From the NCBI GenBank assembly GCA_009391535.1, contig VFHP01000013.1, positions 1 through 64,000 on the forward strand: 64,000 nucleotides of DNA, given 5' to 3'. Each line of letters begins with the position of its first letter. Position 1 is the first letter of the stretch. Shown here in pieces: positions 34,228-40,883 of the stretch. The DNA comes from SAR202 cluster bacterium. Lineage in GTDB: Bacteria > Chloroflexota > Dehalococcoidia > Lucifugimonadales > UBA2985. Both the position numbers and the translations under genes were made by a program. The notes beneath the pieces are model-generated. The model saw nothing but the letters and a program-made list of their open reading frames with translations, searched no databases and was not told where the DNA came from.

Positions 34228-34489
34228 CTCTCATATTCCACTTTCTCTGGGCTTCAACCCAATCTTCACCGGAGCCAGAAGCTCCACCGCAAGTCTCGCA
34301 CTCGTACCAGTACAGAGATATTGAACTCAAACACTCTGCGCCAGCTTTACCTCCACAAAAGGGGCAGGGAGACAAGACATCATCTAATTCAGTAACTTCT
34401 ATATTATGTTCTGCACACGCAAGGCACCACTTAGGCTTGTTATCAACATCGACAACCTTGCCGCAACAACTTAACTTATATTTAGCCAT
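34214..34489 (-). CDS. Lar-like restriction alleviation/zinc ribbon protein
   Basis: The 91-residue product has two Cys pairs early ([14 protein letters not shown]) and then [11 protein letters not shown] with [26 protein letters not shown], the Lar family pattern in which a zinc ribbon is followed by a Trp/Asn-ended helix. Lar of the Rac prophage modulates host type I restriction; many phages have members of uncertain role. It overlaps thyX by 8 bases. Confidence 0.75.
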   Translation of the reverse strand: MAKYKLSCCGKVVDVDNKPKWCLACAEHNIEVTELDDVLSPCPFCGGKAGAECLSSISLYWYECETCGGASGSGEDWVEAQRKWNMRDESI

Positions 34490-35111
34490 TTTTCCAATTT
34501 AGTGCCTCTGATGTATTAGGGAAATTGTCTATAAAGAGGGACTTGATTGATTCTGCAATATCCCTGTGTTCTCTCTGTGTAGATGGGTCTGTTCTAAGTT
34601 GTATGTAGTGAATCCAGCTACGAACAGTACCATTCATGTACATGCGTGTCTTAGTGTTTAGCGGCAATAGGAACCTAGCAGATTCTTTAGCGATGCCTAA
34701 CGACAGAGCCGTTTCGTAATAATAGTTACTAAGTTCTTCAACTTCCTTTACCGCTCCATTAAACCAATCAATAATACCATCCTCTATGTCGTCTATAGAA
34801 TTTTGTCGGTTTTTAGTGTCCTGCCTACGTGGTTTAACGTCTTCAAAGCCTTGAGCTTTTGCGTACCTTTGGCTAAACTCCTGAAAAGAAAAGCTTCTAT
34901 GTCTGAGTATTTGTGCAGCAATACCACGAGTTGTCTCTATTTCTACAACCATATTGGCCATCTCGAAGATAGACCAATGGCCGTGTTTAATGCAATAACC
35001 AAGAAGCTTGGAAACGTCTGGGTTGTCTTGGTTTTTAGGGTTGCTTACTCTAGCGCAGTACCCAATTACATTTTCGGCTTCTGGCGTTACCGAGATGAGT
35101 TTTGTTTTCAA
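34482..35111 (-). CDS. thyX: Flavin-dependent thymidylate synthase
   Basis: The ThyX signature [14 protein letters not shown] is at residues 70-83, with YCARVSNP before it and [31 protein letters not shown] after it. The enzyme makes dTMP from dUMP using FAD, NADPH and methylene-tetrahydrofolate. It works with dUTPase and dCMP deaminase from the same genome. At 209 residues the length is normal. Stop and start overlap both neighbours. Confidence 0.93.
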   Translation of the reverse strand: MKTKLISVTPEAENVIGYCARVSNPKNQDNPDVSKLLGYCIKHGHWSIFEMANMVVEIETTRGIAAQILRHRSFSFQEFSQRYAKAQGFEDVKPRRQDTKNRQNSIDDIEDGIIDWFNGAVKEVEELSNYYYETALSLGIAKESARFLLPLNTKTRMYMNGTVRSWIHYIQLRTDPSTQREHRDIAESIKSLFIDNFPNTSEALNWKNG

Positions 35112-35488
35112 CTTTCTTCCTTTTGGTTCCTGTTGTATTTATCTGTCAGTCTAACAATGTCGTTCTCGTCACATACGCCAACCTGCATTTCAAAGATAAC
35201 TAGCATGGACGTGCCTATATTTTTAACCTGATGCTTAACACCGCTTTTAATTGAGAAAGTATCACCACTAAAGGCACCAGCCTCTATGTCATTTATAATC
35301 ATCAGCCCGTGACCTTCTAGGATATACCAAAACTCATCCCGCTTGGAGTGGTATTGGTATGACATCTCTTCTCCGGGGGAAACCTCTATTCTTTTAAAGA
35401 CTACATTTTTTGTTCTGTATATATCTGTGTACTGACCCCAAGGTTTAGAAACATGAACCTTGCCATCGTGGATTCTGCTTTTATTCAT
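35108..35488 (-). CDS. Cupin, type II mannose-6-phosphate isomerase-like
   Basis: The 126-residue product starts [24 protein letters not shown] and has [26 protein letters not shown] and [15 protein letters not shown], the two cupin motifs with metal-binding His and Glu. KPWG near the start is typical of the isomerase domain of bifunctional mannose-1-phosphate guanylyltransferases. It would convert fructose-6-phosphate and mannose-6-phosphate. The open frame extends upstream, but ATG at 35488 with GGGG upstream, inside the end of the preceding gene, is the start. Confidence 0.78.
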   Translation of the reverse strand: MNKSRIHDGKVHVSKPWGQYTDIYRTKNVVFKRIEVSPGEEMSYQYHSKRDEFWYILEGHGLMIINDIEAGAFSGDTFSIKSGVKHQVKNIGTSMLVIFEMQVGVCDENDIVRLTDKYNRNQKEES

Positions 35489-35912
35489 CTTTTGCCCCTT
35501 TAGAGTTAGATACAAGTTCGCTACTGCTTTGAACCTTTCCTCCTCCTGCGTTGTAAACCATCTCGATGCCATACACGTCACATGTGGCGTCCTCTGGTAC
35601 GTTGTGTTCTTTTCTATCTCCACCATTAGCAAAAATGTTTGGACGAAGACGTTCAAGAGCTTTGCATACAGTGTCGTCACTATCATCAACAGAAGAGACT
35701 GCATCGACACCTCTAAAGCCCATCAGTATTTCCCTTCTCTCGTCAAAAGGCATGAACACATAACCTTTCTTTCTTTGGAGCCAATCATCGCTATTGAGTA
35801 TTACAATAAGCTTTCCATCTATGCCAGCGAGCTTCTTGGCTGCTCTTATCATTCTTAAGTGTCCCACATGTACTGGGTCAAAGCCTCCACTTATACATAC
35901 TGTTAAGCCCAT
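35481..35912 (-). CDS. Nucleotidyltransferase of the HxGH (RfaE/cytidylyltransferase) family
   Basis: The 143-residue product has the nucleotide-binding CISGGFDPVHVGHLRMI at the start and ANGGDR near residue 95, the hallmarks of small cytidylyl/adenylyltransferases such as the HldE C-terminal domain. It would activate a sugar phosphate or similar compound with CTP or ATP. A second family member is at 49095-49502. Both sit near sugar genes, here directly next to a mannose-6-phosphate isomerase-like cupin. Confidence 0.82.
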   Translation of the reverse strand: MGLTVCISGGFDPVHVGHLRMIRAAKKLAGIDGKLIVILNSDDWLQRKKGYVFMPFDERREILMGFRGVDAVSSVDDSDDTVCKALERLRPNIFANGGDRKEHNVPEDATCDVYGIEMVYNAGGGKVQSSSELVSNSKGAKDE

Positions 35913-35913
35913 A

Positions 35914-36966
35914 TTACTTTCTCCTTACAACAAATGTGGCGCATTTAGGTAAATCTTTTAGGGTGGGCGCTCCAACATAAGCGCAAGCGCTTCTTATGCC
36001 GCCAGTTATCTCCTGTAGTATTCTTGATACCGAGCCTTTGTAGGGGACTGATTTTACAATGCCTTCAGATGCCCTGTAGGAACCCATTCCCGACCCATGT
36101 TTGTTCATAGCTTCTTCACTTGACATCCCGTAGAACTTTAAGGCGACCTTTTCGCCGCCATCTGAGTATTCCCATTCCCCTTCACACTCATCTGTTCCAG
36201 CAAGCATGCCTCCTAGCATAACAAAGTCCGCTCCAGCAGCGAAAGCTTTAACTACATCGCCAGCTTCTCTGCAACCACCGTCAGCGCATATATGGCCACC
36301 CACACCATGGGCAGCATCAGCACACTCTATTATAGCTGATAGTTGTGGATATCCACACCCGGTAATCTTTCTTGTAGCACAAACAGACCCCGGCCCGATA
36401 CCAATCTTAACTATGTCTGCTCCACCACTAATTAATAGCTCACTTACCATCTCGGGAGTGCAAACATTGCCAGCCATTATAACGGAATGGGGAAATAGGT
36501 TTCTGACACGCCTAACATGGTCAACAAAAACCTTTTGATATCCGTTGGCTACATCAATACATATTCTTTCTATTCCAAGTCCCACTGACGTGGGGCATCT
36601 GGATCGAACAATATCGTCTACCGCTATGAGTTTCTTAACATCTTCTTCCTTAATTCCTATAGTATACCAAGTGTTTGTACACCACCCAGAGGAAAAGAAT
36701 CCAGCTAAATCATCTAGGCTATAGTGTTTATGTAGGGCTGTTTGCATTCCCATTGTTTCAAAACCTTCAAGGGAATTTGACATTGCAAAAGTCCCTGTCG
36801 TGTCCATATTGGCAGCTATTATAGGAATAGTTGATTCCCACCACTTGCAATGGAGATATCTGTAAGATCTTTCAATATCTACGCCAGACCTAGTAGCTAA
36901 GGTAGACCTCTTGGGTTTAATTAAAACGTCATCAAAGTCTAGTTTAATCCCGTCTTCAAACTTCAC
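35914..36966 (-). CDS. guaC: GMP reductase
   Basis: The 350-residue product follows E. coli GuaC closely: KLDFDDVLIKPKRSTL, IIAANMDTTGTFAM, AVHKHYS-like ALHKHYS, GIGPGSVCATRKITGCGYPQLSAIIECADAAHG with the catalytic Cys, FVMLGGMLAG, FYGMSSEEAMNKHGSG, and GGIRSACAYVGA. It lacks the CBS domains of IMP dehydrogenase. It deaminates GMP to IMP with NADPH, feeding adenine nucleotides. The start is a GTG at 36966 with GGAG upstream, sharing one base with the stop of the small gene before it. Confidence 0.9.
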   Translation of the reverse strand: MKFEDGIKLDFDDVLIKPKRSTLATRSGVDIERSYRYLHCKWWESTIPIIAANMDTTGTFAMSNSLEGFETMGMQTALHKHYSLDDLAGFFSSGWCTNTWYTIGIKEEDVKKLIAVDDIVRSRCPTSVGLGIERICIDVANGYQKVFVDHVRRVRNLFPHSVIMAGNVCTPEMVSELLISGGADIVKIGIGPGSVCATRKITGCGYPQLSAIIECADAAHGVGGHICADGGCREAGDVVKAFAAGADFVMLGGMLAGTDECEGEWEYSDGGEKVALKFYGMSSEEAMNKHGSGMGSYRASEGIVKSVPYKGSVSRILQEITGGIRSACAYVGAPTLKDLPKCATFVVRRK

Positions 36967-37115
36967 TATTCCACTCCACTATATTCAAGAAATGCAACCC
37001 ATAAAAACATCAAGATAGCTATACCTAGGTTGAAGTTAGACCTTACGGTTAATCCAAGGATTAGGTTTGTAAAACCGAAGAGGATGCAAAGTCTTTTGCT
37101 TAGTTCAAGACTCAT
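36966..37115 (-). CDS. 49-residue membrane microprotein
   Basis: The ATG at 37115 opens a 49-residue frame (MSLELSKRLCILFGFTNLIL to a GVE end) with two hydrophobic stretches, LCILFGFTNLILGLTV and LGIAILMFLWVAFL. It overlaps the stop of the gene before it as ATGA and shares a base with the GTG of guaC, so it lies in a fully coupled run, which supports translation. Function unknown. Confidence 0.65.
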   Translation of the reverse strand: MSLELSKRLCILFGFTNLILGLTVRSNFNLGIAILMFLWVAFLEYSGVE

Positions 37116-37300
37116 GATAGAAACCAGATTAAGGTTAACAAGAAAGCCATTGACATAAAAACTATACCAAGAGTTATAAGCCTAGCCTTCCTCCTCATCC
37201 TATCCTTTTCTTCTAGCCGATCCCTTATATGCTGAGCTGTTGGCCAGTAGCCATCCTTCATAGGATCAAAGCCTAGGTCGTTCCATTCCTTCATGTCCAT
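37112..37300 (-). CDS. Small tail-anchored membrane protein
   Basis: The 62-residue product is soluble and charged for about 40 residues (WPTAQHIRDRLEEKDRMRRKA), then has a C-terminal hydrophobic segment LITLGIVFMSMAFLLTLIWF. It overlaps the HPPD-like gene by 35 bases and ends in an ATGA overlap with the next microprotein. Function unknown. Confidence 0.65.
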   Translation of the reverse strand: MDMKEWNDLGFDPMKDGYWPTAQHIRDRLEEKDRMRRKARLITLGIVFMSMAFLLTLIWFLS

Positions 37301-37850
37301 CTTTATTTTTGCTTTCTGTGCTGGTAGATTCCATCAGATTCTTTACCGAACCTTTGCAGAAGCCCTTATCGCCTCTTTCTATTAGCTCTATTATTATACC
37401 TCCTAGGAGTGTTTGAGGCTCAGTAAAAATTTGTCTCAGGTTATCTTCTGGGCAGTCTATGATTTCATCTGACAGAAATCTGACGCCGAGTGACCGAAAC
37501 TCTTTAACCTTCGCGTCTATGTCCTGCACGCTATAGGCTAGGTGGTGTATGCCTCCACCGGTTTCCTTGACCCATGTGTCAACGATAGAGCCTTTTGATC
37601 CTTGGCTAATAAATATCTCTGGAGCCAGATGGTACGACGTTACCGTTGGCCCGACTGCTGGAAAGTCTACTGAGAACTTTTGCGAGCTATGGGATTTCTC
37701 TGGAGGAGTCATGGCGACACACATAGCCTTGGAGTTATCGCTGAAAGTTATTTCAAACTCTTCGGCTTGCGTGTATTTCAGTACGTTCTCAAGGTATTCT
37801 ACAGTAGCGTCTCGGTCTTGAACTCTATATGCTATATGGTCAAGTCTCAT
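37266..37850 (-). CDS. VOC-family protein, 4-hydroxyphenylpyruvate dioxygenase-like
   Basis: The 194-residue product has two glyoxalase/VOC half-repeats: MRLDHIAYRVQDRDATVEYLENVL, and TGGGIHHLAYSVQDIDAKVKEFRSLGVRFL with a closing LRQIFTEPQTLLGGIIIELIERGDKGFCKGSVKNLMES. The last part strongly recalls the C-terminal metal domain of HPPD, where IFTKP, the Glu ligand and GFGKGNF occur. The two His and the Glu expected as metal ligands are present. At 194 residues it is half the length of HPPD, so it is a single-domain relative of unknown substrate. Start: ATG at 37850 with AAGG upstream. Confidence 0.7.
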   Translation of the reverse strand: MRLDHIAYRVQDRDATVEYLENVLKYTQAEEFEITFSDNSKAMCVAMTPPEKSHSSQKFSVDFPAVGPTVTSYHLAPEIFISQGSKGSIVDTWVKETGGGIHHLAYSVQDIDAKVKEFRSLGVRFLSDEIIDCPEDNLRQIFTEPQTLLGGIIIELIERGDKGFCKGSVKNLMESTSTESKNKDGHEGMERPRL

Positions 37851-37963
37851 TTTTGCCTTCTTTTGATTACCTTGGTTTCTTCCCACTTTACAAGGAATAA
37901 TATGAACATCACAATTGATATTTCAATTACCCACGCTAAACTTCCAGCCATGACAGCCTTCAT
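37847..37963 (-). CDS. 38-residue membrane microprotein
   Basis: The frame MKAVMAGSLAWVIEISIVMF continues to a basic end (IKRRQK), with one hydrophobic segment from about residue 9 to 26. Its ATG overlaps the stop of the phosphomannomutase gene as ATGA and its own stop overlaps the next ATG the same way. Such double coupling is unlikely by chance. Function unknown. Confidence 0.6.
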   Translation of the reverse strand: MKAVMAGSLAWVIEISIVMFILFLVKWEETKVIKRRQK

Positions 37964-38667
37964 AGTATTATGTCCTTTAGTATCTCTCTAGTGTGCATCC
38001 AGCTATGTACATTATAAAATGAGTCACAAACCTGTGATATCGTGTAGTCATTTCCGTTTGGGTGACATCTGTCCCCAAAATATATAGTTTCTCCAGACAT
38101 GTCCTGTACAACTTGGGACTTGTCTCTCCCTTTTGGAAAGATGTCTATGCTTATCTCCCCACCTATCATAAATTGTAAGTCTGGGTACTTGGGAGACAGT
38201 TCCTTCACTATTCTATCTCTCTCTTTGTTAACTAAATCCCAAGTGTAGTATTCTTGCCTCTCTTCGTCAGAGCAATTTCTTCCGATAGTTGAGAAGTTAC
38301 AGGTGCCTGTTCTTTGTTCAAGCTTTACTGTAGCTGTGTTACGCCAATGGCTACCTTCGACTATCATTTTCAGATCTTCTTTTAGATCATCTGAAGCGAC
38401 CCAAGAAGCCGACTTGATTACAGAGTTTCTTATGTAGAGGACATTACCAGAACATTGGTAGCAACCGTCCCAAGATATATGTCTCCATAGGGAAACGCCT
38501 AGTTGCTGAACTGATTTTCTCTTATCTGAACCTGTTACCAGAAAAACTTTATGTCCCAAGCTTCTAGCCTCAGTAATCCAACCCCCAAACATTTTACGGA
38601 AAGATCTGTTTATAGATTTTCTAGACGGTGTGAGAGTTCCATCTACGTCAAATAAAAAGTTAGCCAT
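37960..38667 (-). CDS. Phosphomannomutase, eukaryotic (HAD) type
   Basis: The 235-residue product has the HAD nucleophile FLFDVDGTLTPSR (Asp7 and Asp9), VTGSDKRKSVQQLG, EQRTGTCNFSTIGRNCSDEER, GGEISIDIFPKGRDKSQV and YFGDRCHPNGNDY. These are the marker motifs of the eukaryotic PMM family, not of bacterial ManB. It converts mannose-6-phosphate to mannose-1-phosphate, the precursor of GDP-mannose. With the cupin isomerase 2.5 kb away it forms a mannose-activation branch that could feed the glycosyltransferases. A guanylyltransferase for the last step is not recognised in this window. Confidence 0.87.
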   Translation of the reverse strand: MANFLFDVDGTLTPSRKSINRSFRKMFGGWITEARSLGHKVFLVTGSDKRKSVQQLGVSLWRHISWDGCYQCSGNVLYIRNSVIKSASWVASDDLKEDLKMIVEGSHWRNTATVKLEQRTGTCNFSTIGRNCSDEERQEYYTWDLVNKERDRIVKELSPKYPDLQFMIGGEISIDIFPKGRDKSQVVQDMSGETIYFGDRCHPNGNDYTISQVCDSFYNVHSWMHTREILKDIIL

Positions 38668-38669
38668 TT

Positions 38670-38882
38670 TTATTCACTATGAAATCCTATTTTTATTTTT
38701 TTCTTTCTCTTGTCAAGCGCCTCTAGGTTGTTCTCATGAAACCATTCCGTGTTTCTAGAGTCTCCATTCCACCAAGCGCACTGGTATTGTATATAGTCGC
38801 CAACATGTATTGCTACAGACGTAATTGTAGCTTGTATCTCATCGTCTATAACCACCTTTGTTCCCGGTCTCATGACTTGCAT
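38670..38882 (-). CDS. Small SH3-like phage protein
   Basis: The 70-residue product, MQVMRPGTKVVIDDEIQATI then YIQYQCAWWNGDSRNTEWFHENNLEAL, has the beta-rich pattern of small phage proteins with an SH3-like fold. ATG at 38882 with GGGAG 8-12 bases upstream is preferred over the upstream TTG. Function unknown. Confidence 0.65.
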   Translation of the reverse strand: MQVMRPGTKVVIDDEIQATITSVAIHVGDYIQYQCAWWNGDSRNTEWFHENNLEALDKRKKKIKIGFHSE

Positions 38883-38884
38883 AT

Positions 38885-39142
38885 TCAATCTCCCTGTTCA
38901 TACTCTATGAGTTCAATTCTTTTGTTTGTTGAATATCTATTGGGATCAGCCAACCCTGTATCTAAGCGGCTTGTGAGGGTTATGTAGTACCCTTCATCAT
39001 CCTTGCACACAACCTCGTTATACTCAAGTTTAGGCCATGGCTCAGCACTTGTGGGGTCTAGAACCATATCAGAGTGACTACCAAATCGACTTCTGGTAGT
39101 AACTTTCTTCCCTGTTTCGTGTCTGTTTGAACTCTTTGCCAT
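38885..39142 (-). CDS. Unknown small protein
   Basis: The 85-residue product has a basic start (AKSSNRHETGKKVTTRSRFG) and an acidic C-terminal half with EVVCKDDEGYYITLTSRLDTG. AGGAG lies 9 bases before the ATG. No family recognised. Confidence 0.65.
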   Translation of the reverse strand: MAKSSNRHETGKKVTTRSRFGSHSDMVLDPTSAEPWPKLEYNEVVCKDDEGYYITLTSRLDTGLADPNRYSTNKRIELIEYEQGD

Positions 39143-39207
39143 TTTATAAGCTCCTGTTTTTCACTGGCGGGTCGATCATGCGAGATACCCGATTAGATAG
39201 GCTAGTA

Positions 39208-39411
39208 CTACTCAGCCTCACGTTTAGCTTCCTTCATTATCTGATACAGCATGCTGACGGATGCGTCTGCGTCTGCGTAAATTCTGCCAACTTCATATTC
39301 TGGGTATCTCTTTGCCATCGTGTTATGCGCTGACTCCATAGTTTCCGCATTTACTTTTCTCACTTTTCCCTTCCCTGTTGTTTTGTGAGTTAGGTTTACT
39401 ATATATTTCAT
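39208..39411 (-). CDS. Unknown small basic protein
   Basis: The 67-residue product MKYIVNLTHKTTGKGKVRKVNAE has a strand-helix-strand look with a basic N-terminal half and a helical, charged end. It is the last gene before the 39 kb terminator on its far side and is read from beyond that terminator or through it. Function unknown. Confidence 0.6.
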   Translation of the reverse strand: MKYIVNLTHKTTGKGKVRKVNAETMESAHNTMAKRYPEYEVGRIYADADASVSMLYQIMKEAKREAE

Positions 39412-39429
39412 GTGTCTTTACCTTTGTAG

Positions 39430-39463
39430 AAAAAAATGCACTGGTGGCGGGAACCACCAGTGC
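39430..39463 (-). terminator. Strong intrinsic terminator
   Basis: A perfect 10-base stem (GCACTGGTGG with CCACCAGTGC, 6-base loop) followed by A and seven T residues on the minus strand. It ends the rIIB and secreted-protein transcript. Confidence 0.92.
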
Positions 39464-39470
39464 TTGACGC

Positions 39471-39920
39471 TTACTTCTTGGCTATTCTGTCATCAGCAAC
39501 TTTGTATGGTGCTGGCAGATACCTCAAAGGTAGCGGGTCGTCCACCCCGTCAACCCTAGCCGGAGGCTTTGGTGGAGCAGGTAATCCCTTTGGAGGGATG
39601 ACGACAGAGGGCGGCTTAATTTCATACATTTCTGCTGGTTCGAGATGAATCCTAGGAGGAACATAACGAAAGCGTCTTTGTGGAACACAGATCCTTGCTC
39701 TAAATGGTGCAGTAATTAGCTCACCTAGACCTTCCACTGTGGTATGAACACCATCCACCACATTCTTGCCGGTATCCTTAATAAAGATTCCCGTACCGTG
39801 CAAGACATCAATTGGAGTGAAGCATTTAAACTCAACCCCTCGTCGCTGGTTGCCTGCAAAGCAGTCGTTAGCAAACCCGCAGATAGCAATAACAGCGATG
39901 AACGTTCTAAAAAATCTCAT
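39471..39920 (-). CDS. Secreted Pro-rich protein
   Basis: The 149-residue product starts with a signal peptide, MRFFRTFIAVIAICGFANDC then FAGNQRR, with a likely cut after FAG. The mature part has a GTGIFIKDTGKNVVDGVHTT segment and a long Pro-rich C-terminal half (PPSVVIPPKGLPAPPKPPA). It is probably exported to the periplasm or envelope. It ends 8 bases before a strong terminator. No enzyme motif is seen. Confidence 0.7.
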   Translation of the reverse strand: MRFFRTFIAVIAICGFANDCFAGNQRRGVEFKCFTPIDVLHGTGIFIKDTGKNVVDGVHTTVEGLGELITAPFRARICVPQRRFRYVPPRIHLEPAEMYEIKPPSVVIPPKGLPAPPKPPARVDGVDDPLPLRYLPAPYKVADDRIAKK

Positions 39921-39941
39921 TATACTTTAACCTTTCTATAA

Positions 39942-40814
39942 TTAAACAGTAGCGTAACGCTCTACCTTTTCAAGTACTTCCTTGACCCTCTTAAGCTTTG
40001 AGGTAATCTCATGCGCCCATTCTTTGGTACGCTTCTCACGCTTGATAGAGTCAATTTCATTCTCTGTCATGTAGACGGAAGAGCTGAAAATGTTATCAAA
40101 CATGGAGACCACTTCATACTTGCAGCATCTCAGTTTTTGGAACCTTGAGTCGCTTGGAACGCTGACGACATCCATTGGGTTCACCTTGCAAATAACAAGG
40201 TTGTTACCACCATCGTCGTCTGACTTGTTGTTAATATCAATACCGCCATAGCTGGCAGCATAGTCAATAGCGCCAACGTGCAGTCCAGCAGCACAATGCG
40301 AATTGCGATTGCTATTTACGCTGGATCTGGGAACTTCAACAGTTTGCCCAACAGAGTTGTCTAGACTGCCTGAGTACAGGTCTGTGAAGTCCTCACCTAC
40401 AGCCTTGTAAGCCAAGAAATGGCCGTCAGAGGTTATTGGGAGATGCTTGTTTTGCATAAAATCAAACAACTCAACAACTGCTTGGTCTGAAGGGTTTTGG
40501 CTGAGGTTGTCTAGGAAATTGAGCATAGGCTCAAAGGGAAATCCTTGACTTATCATATCTAGGATTCTGTCAGTAAACAGGTCTGGCATAGCGATGCCGT
40601 CCCAAGTCATTTCGCCTCCATCAGCGCTGACGTAGCCTTCGCAAAAACTGTTTACACGACTAATAATGTCGTATGAAGCCTCAAAGTACTCAACGTTACC
40701 TGTCTTCAGGTTGTTCAAAAGTTTATCATAGCTTGGGTGGTCACTGTTGAATGTGTAGGTCTGACCCGCTACAACCGCAGTTACTGTCCCGTCATTTGCA
40801 ATTACGTACTTCAT
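39942..40814 (-). CDS. rIIB: rIIB-like protein
   Basis: The 290-residue product resembles the rIIB family of T4-like phages: a short N-terminal part with KYVIANDGTVTAVVAGQTYTF, a middle with DALLPITSDGHFLAYKAVGEDFTDLYSG, then CAAGLHVGAIDYA and VCKVNPMDVVSVPSD. rIIB acts with rIIA at the membrane in phage defence against exclusion and in lysis inhibition; the biochemistry is unsettled. It follows rIIA behind its own promoter, as an unlinked but adjacent unit. Confidence 0.85.
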   Translation of the reverse strand: MKYVIANDGTVTAVVAGQTYTFNSDHPSYDKLLNNLKTGNVEYFEASYDIISRVNSFCEGYVSADGGEMTWDGIAMPDLFTDRILDMISQGFPFEPMLNFLDNLSQNPSDQAVVELFDFMQNKHLPITSDGHFLAYKAVGEDFTDLYSGSLDNSVGQTVEVPRSSVNSNRNSHCAAGLHVGAIDYAASYGGIDINNKSDDDGGNNLVICKVNPMDVVSVPSDSRFQKLRCCKYEVVSMFDNIFSSSVYMTENEIDSIKREKRTKEWAHEITSKLKRVKEVLEKVERYATV

Positions 40815-40854
40815 AGTTTTTTCCTTAAAAGTAAAATCGTTTCACCGATAACCT

Positions 40855-40883
40855 ATTATAGTGTAGATCTTGTTATTTGTCAA
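40855..40883 (-). promoter_or_regulatory. Promoter of rIIB
   Basis: TTGACA at 40878-40883, overlapping the end of rIIA, and TATAAT at 40855-40860, spacer 17 without CCGATA. It is 40 bases before the ATG. Confidence 0.8.

Noticed and set aside
35488..35710. N-terminal extension of the cupin protein
   Set aside because: The extra 74 codons overlap the nucleotidyltransferase gene in another frame; a good ribosome site precedes the internal ATG at 35488.
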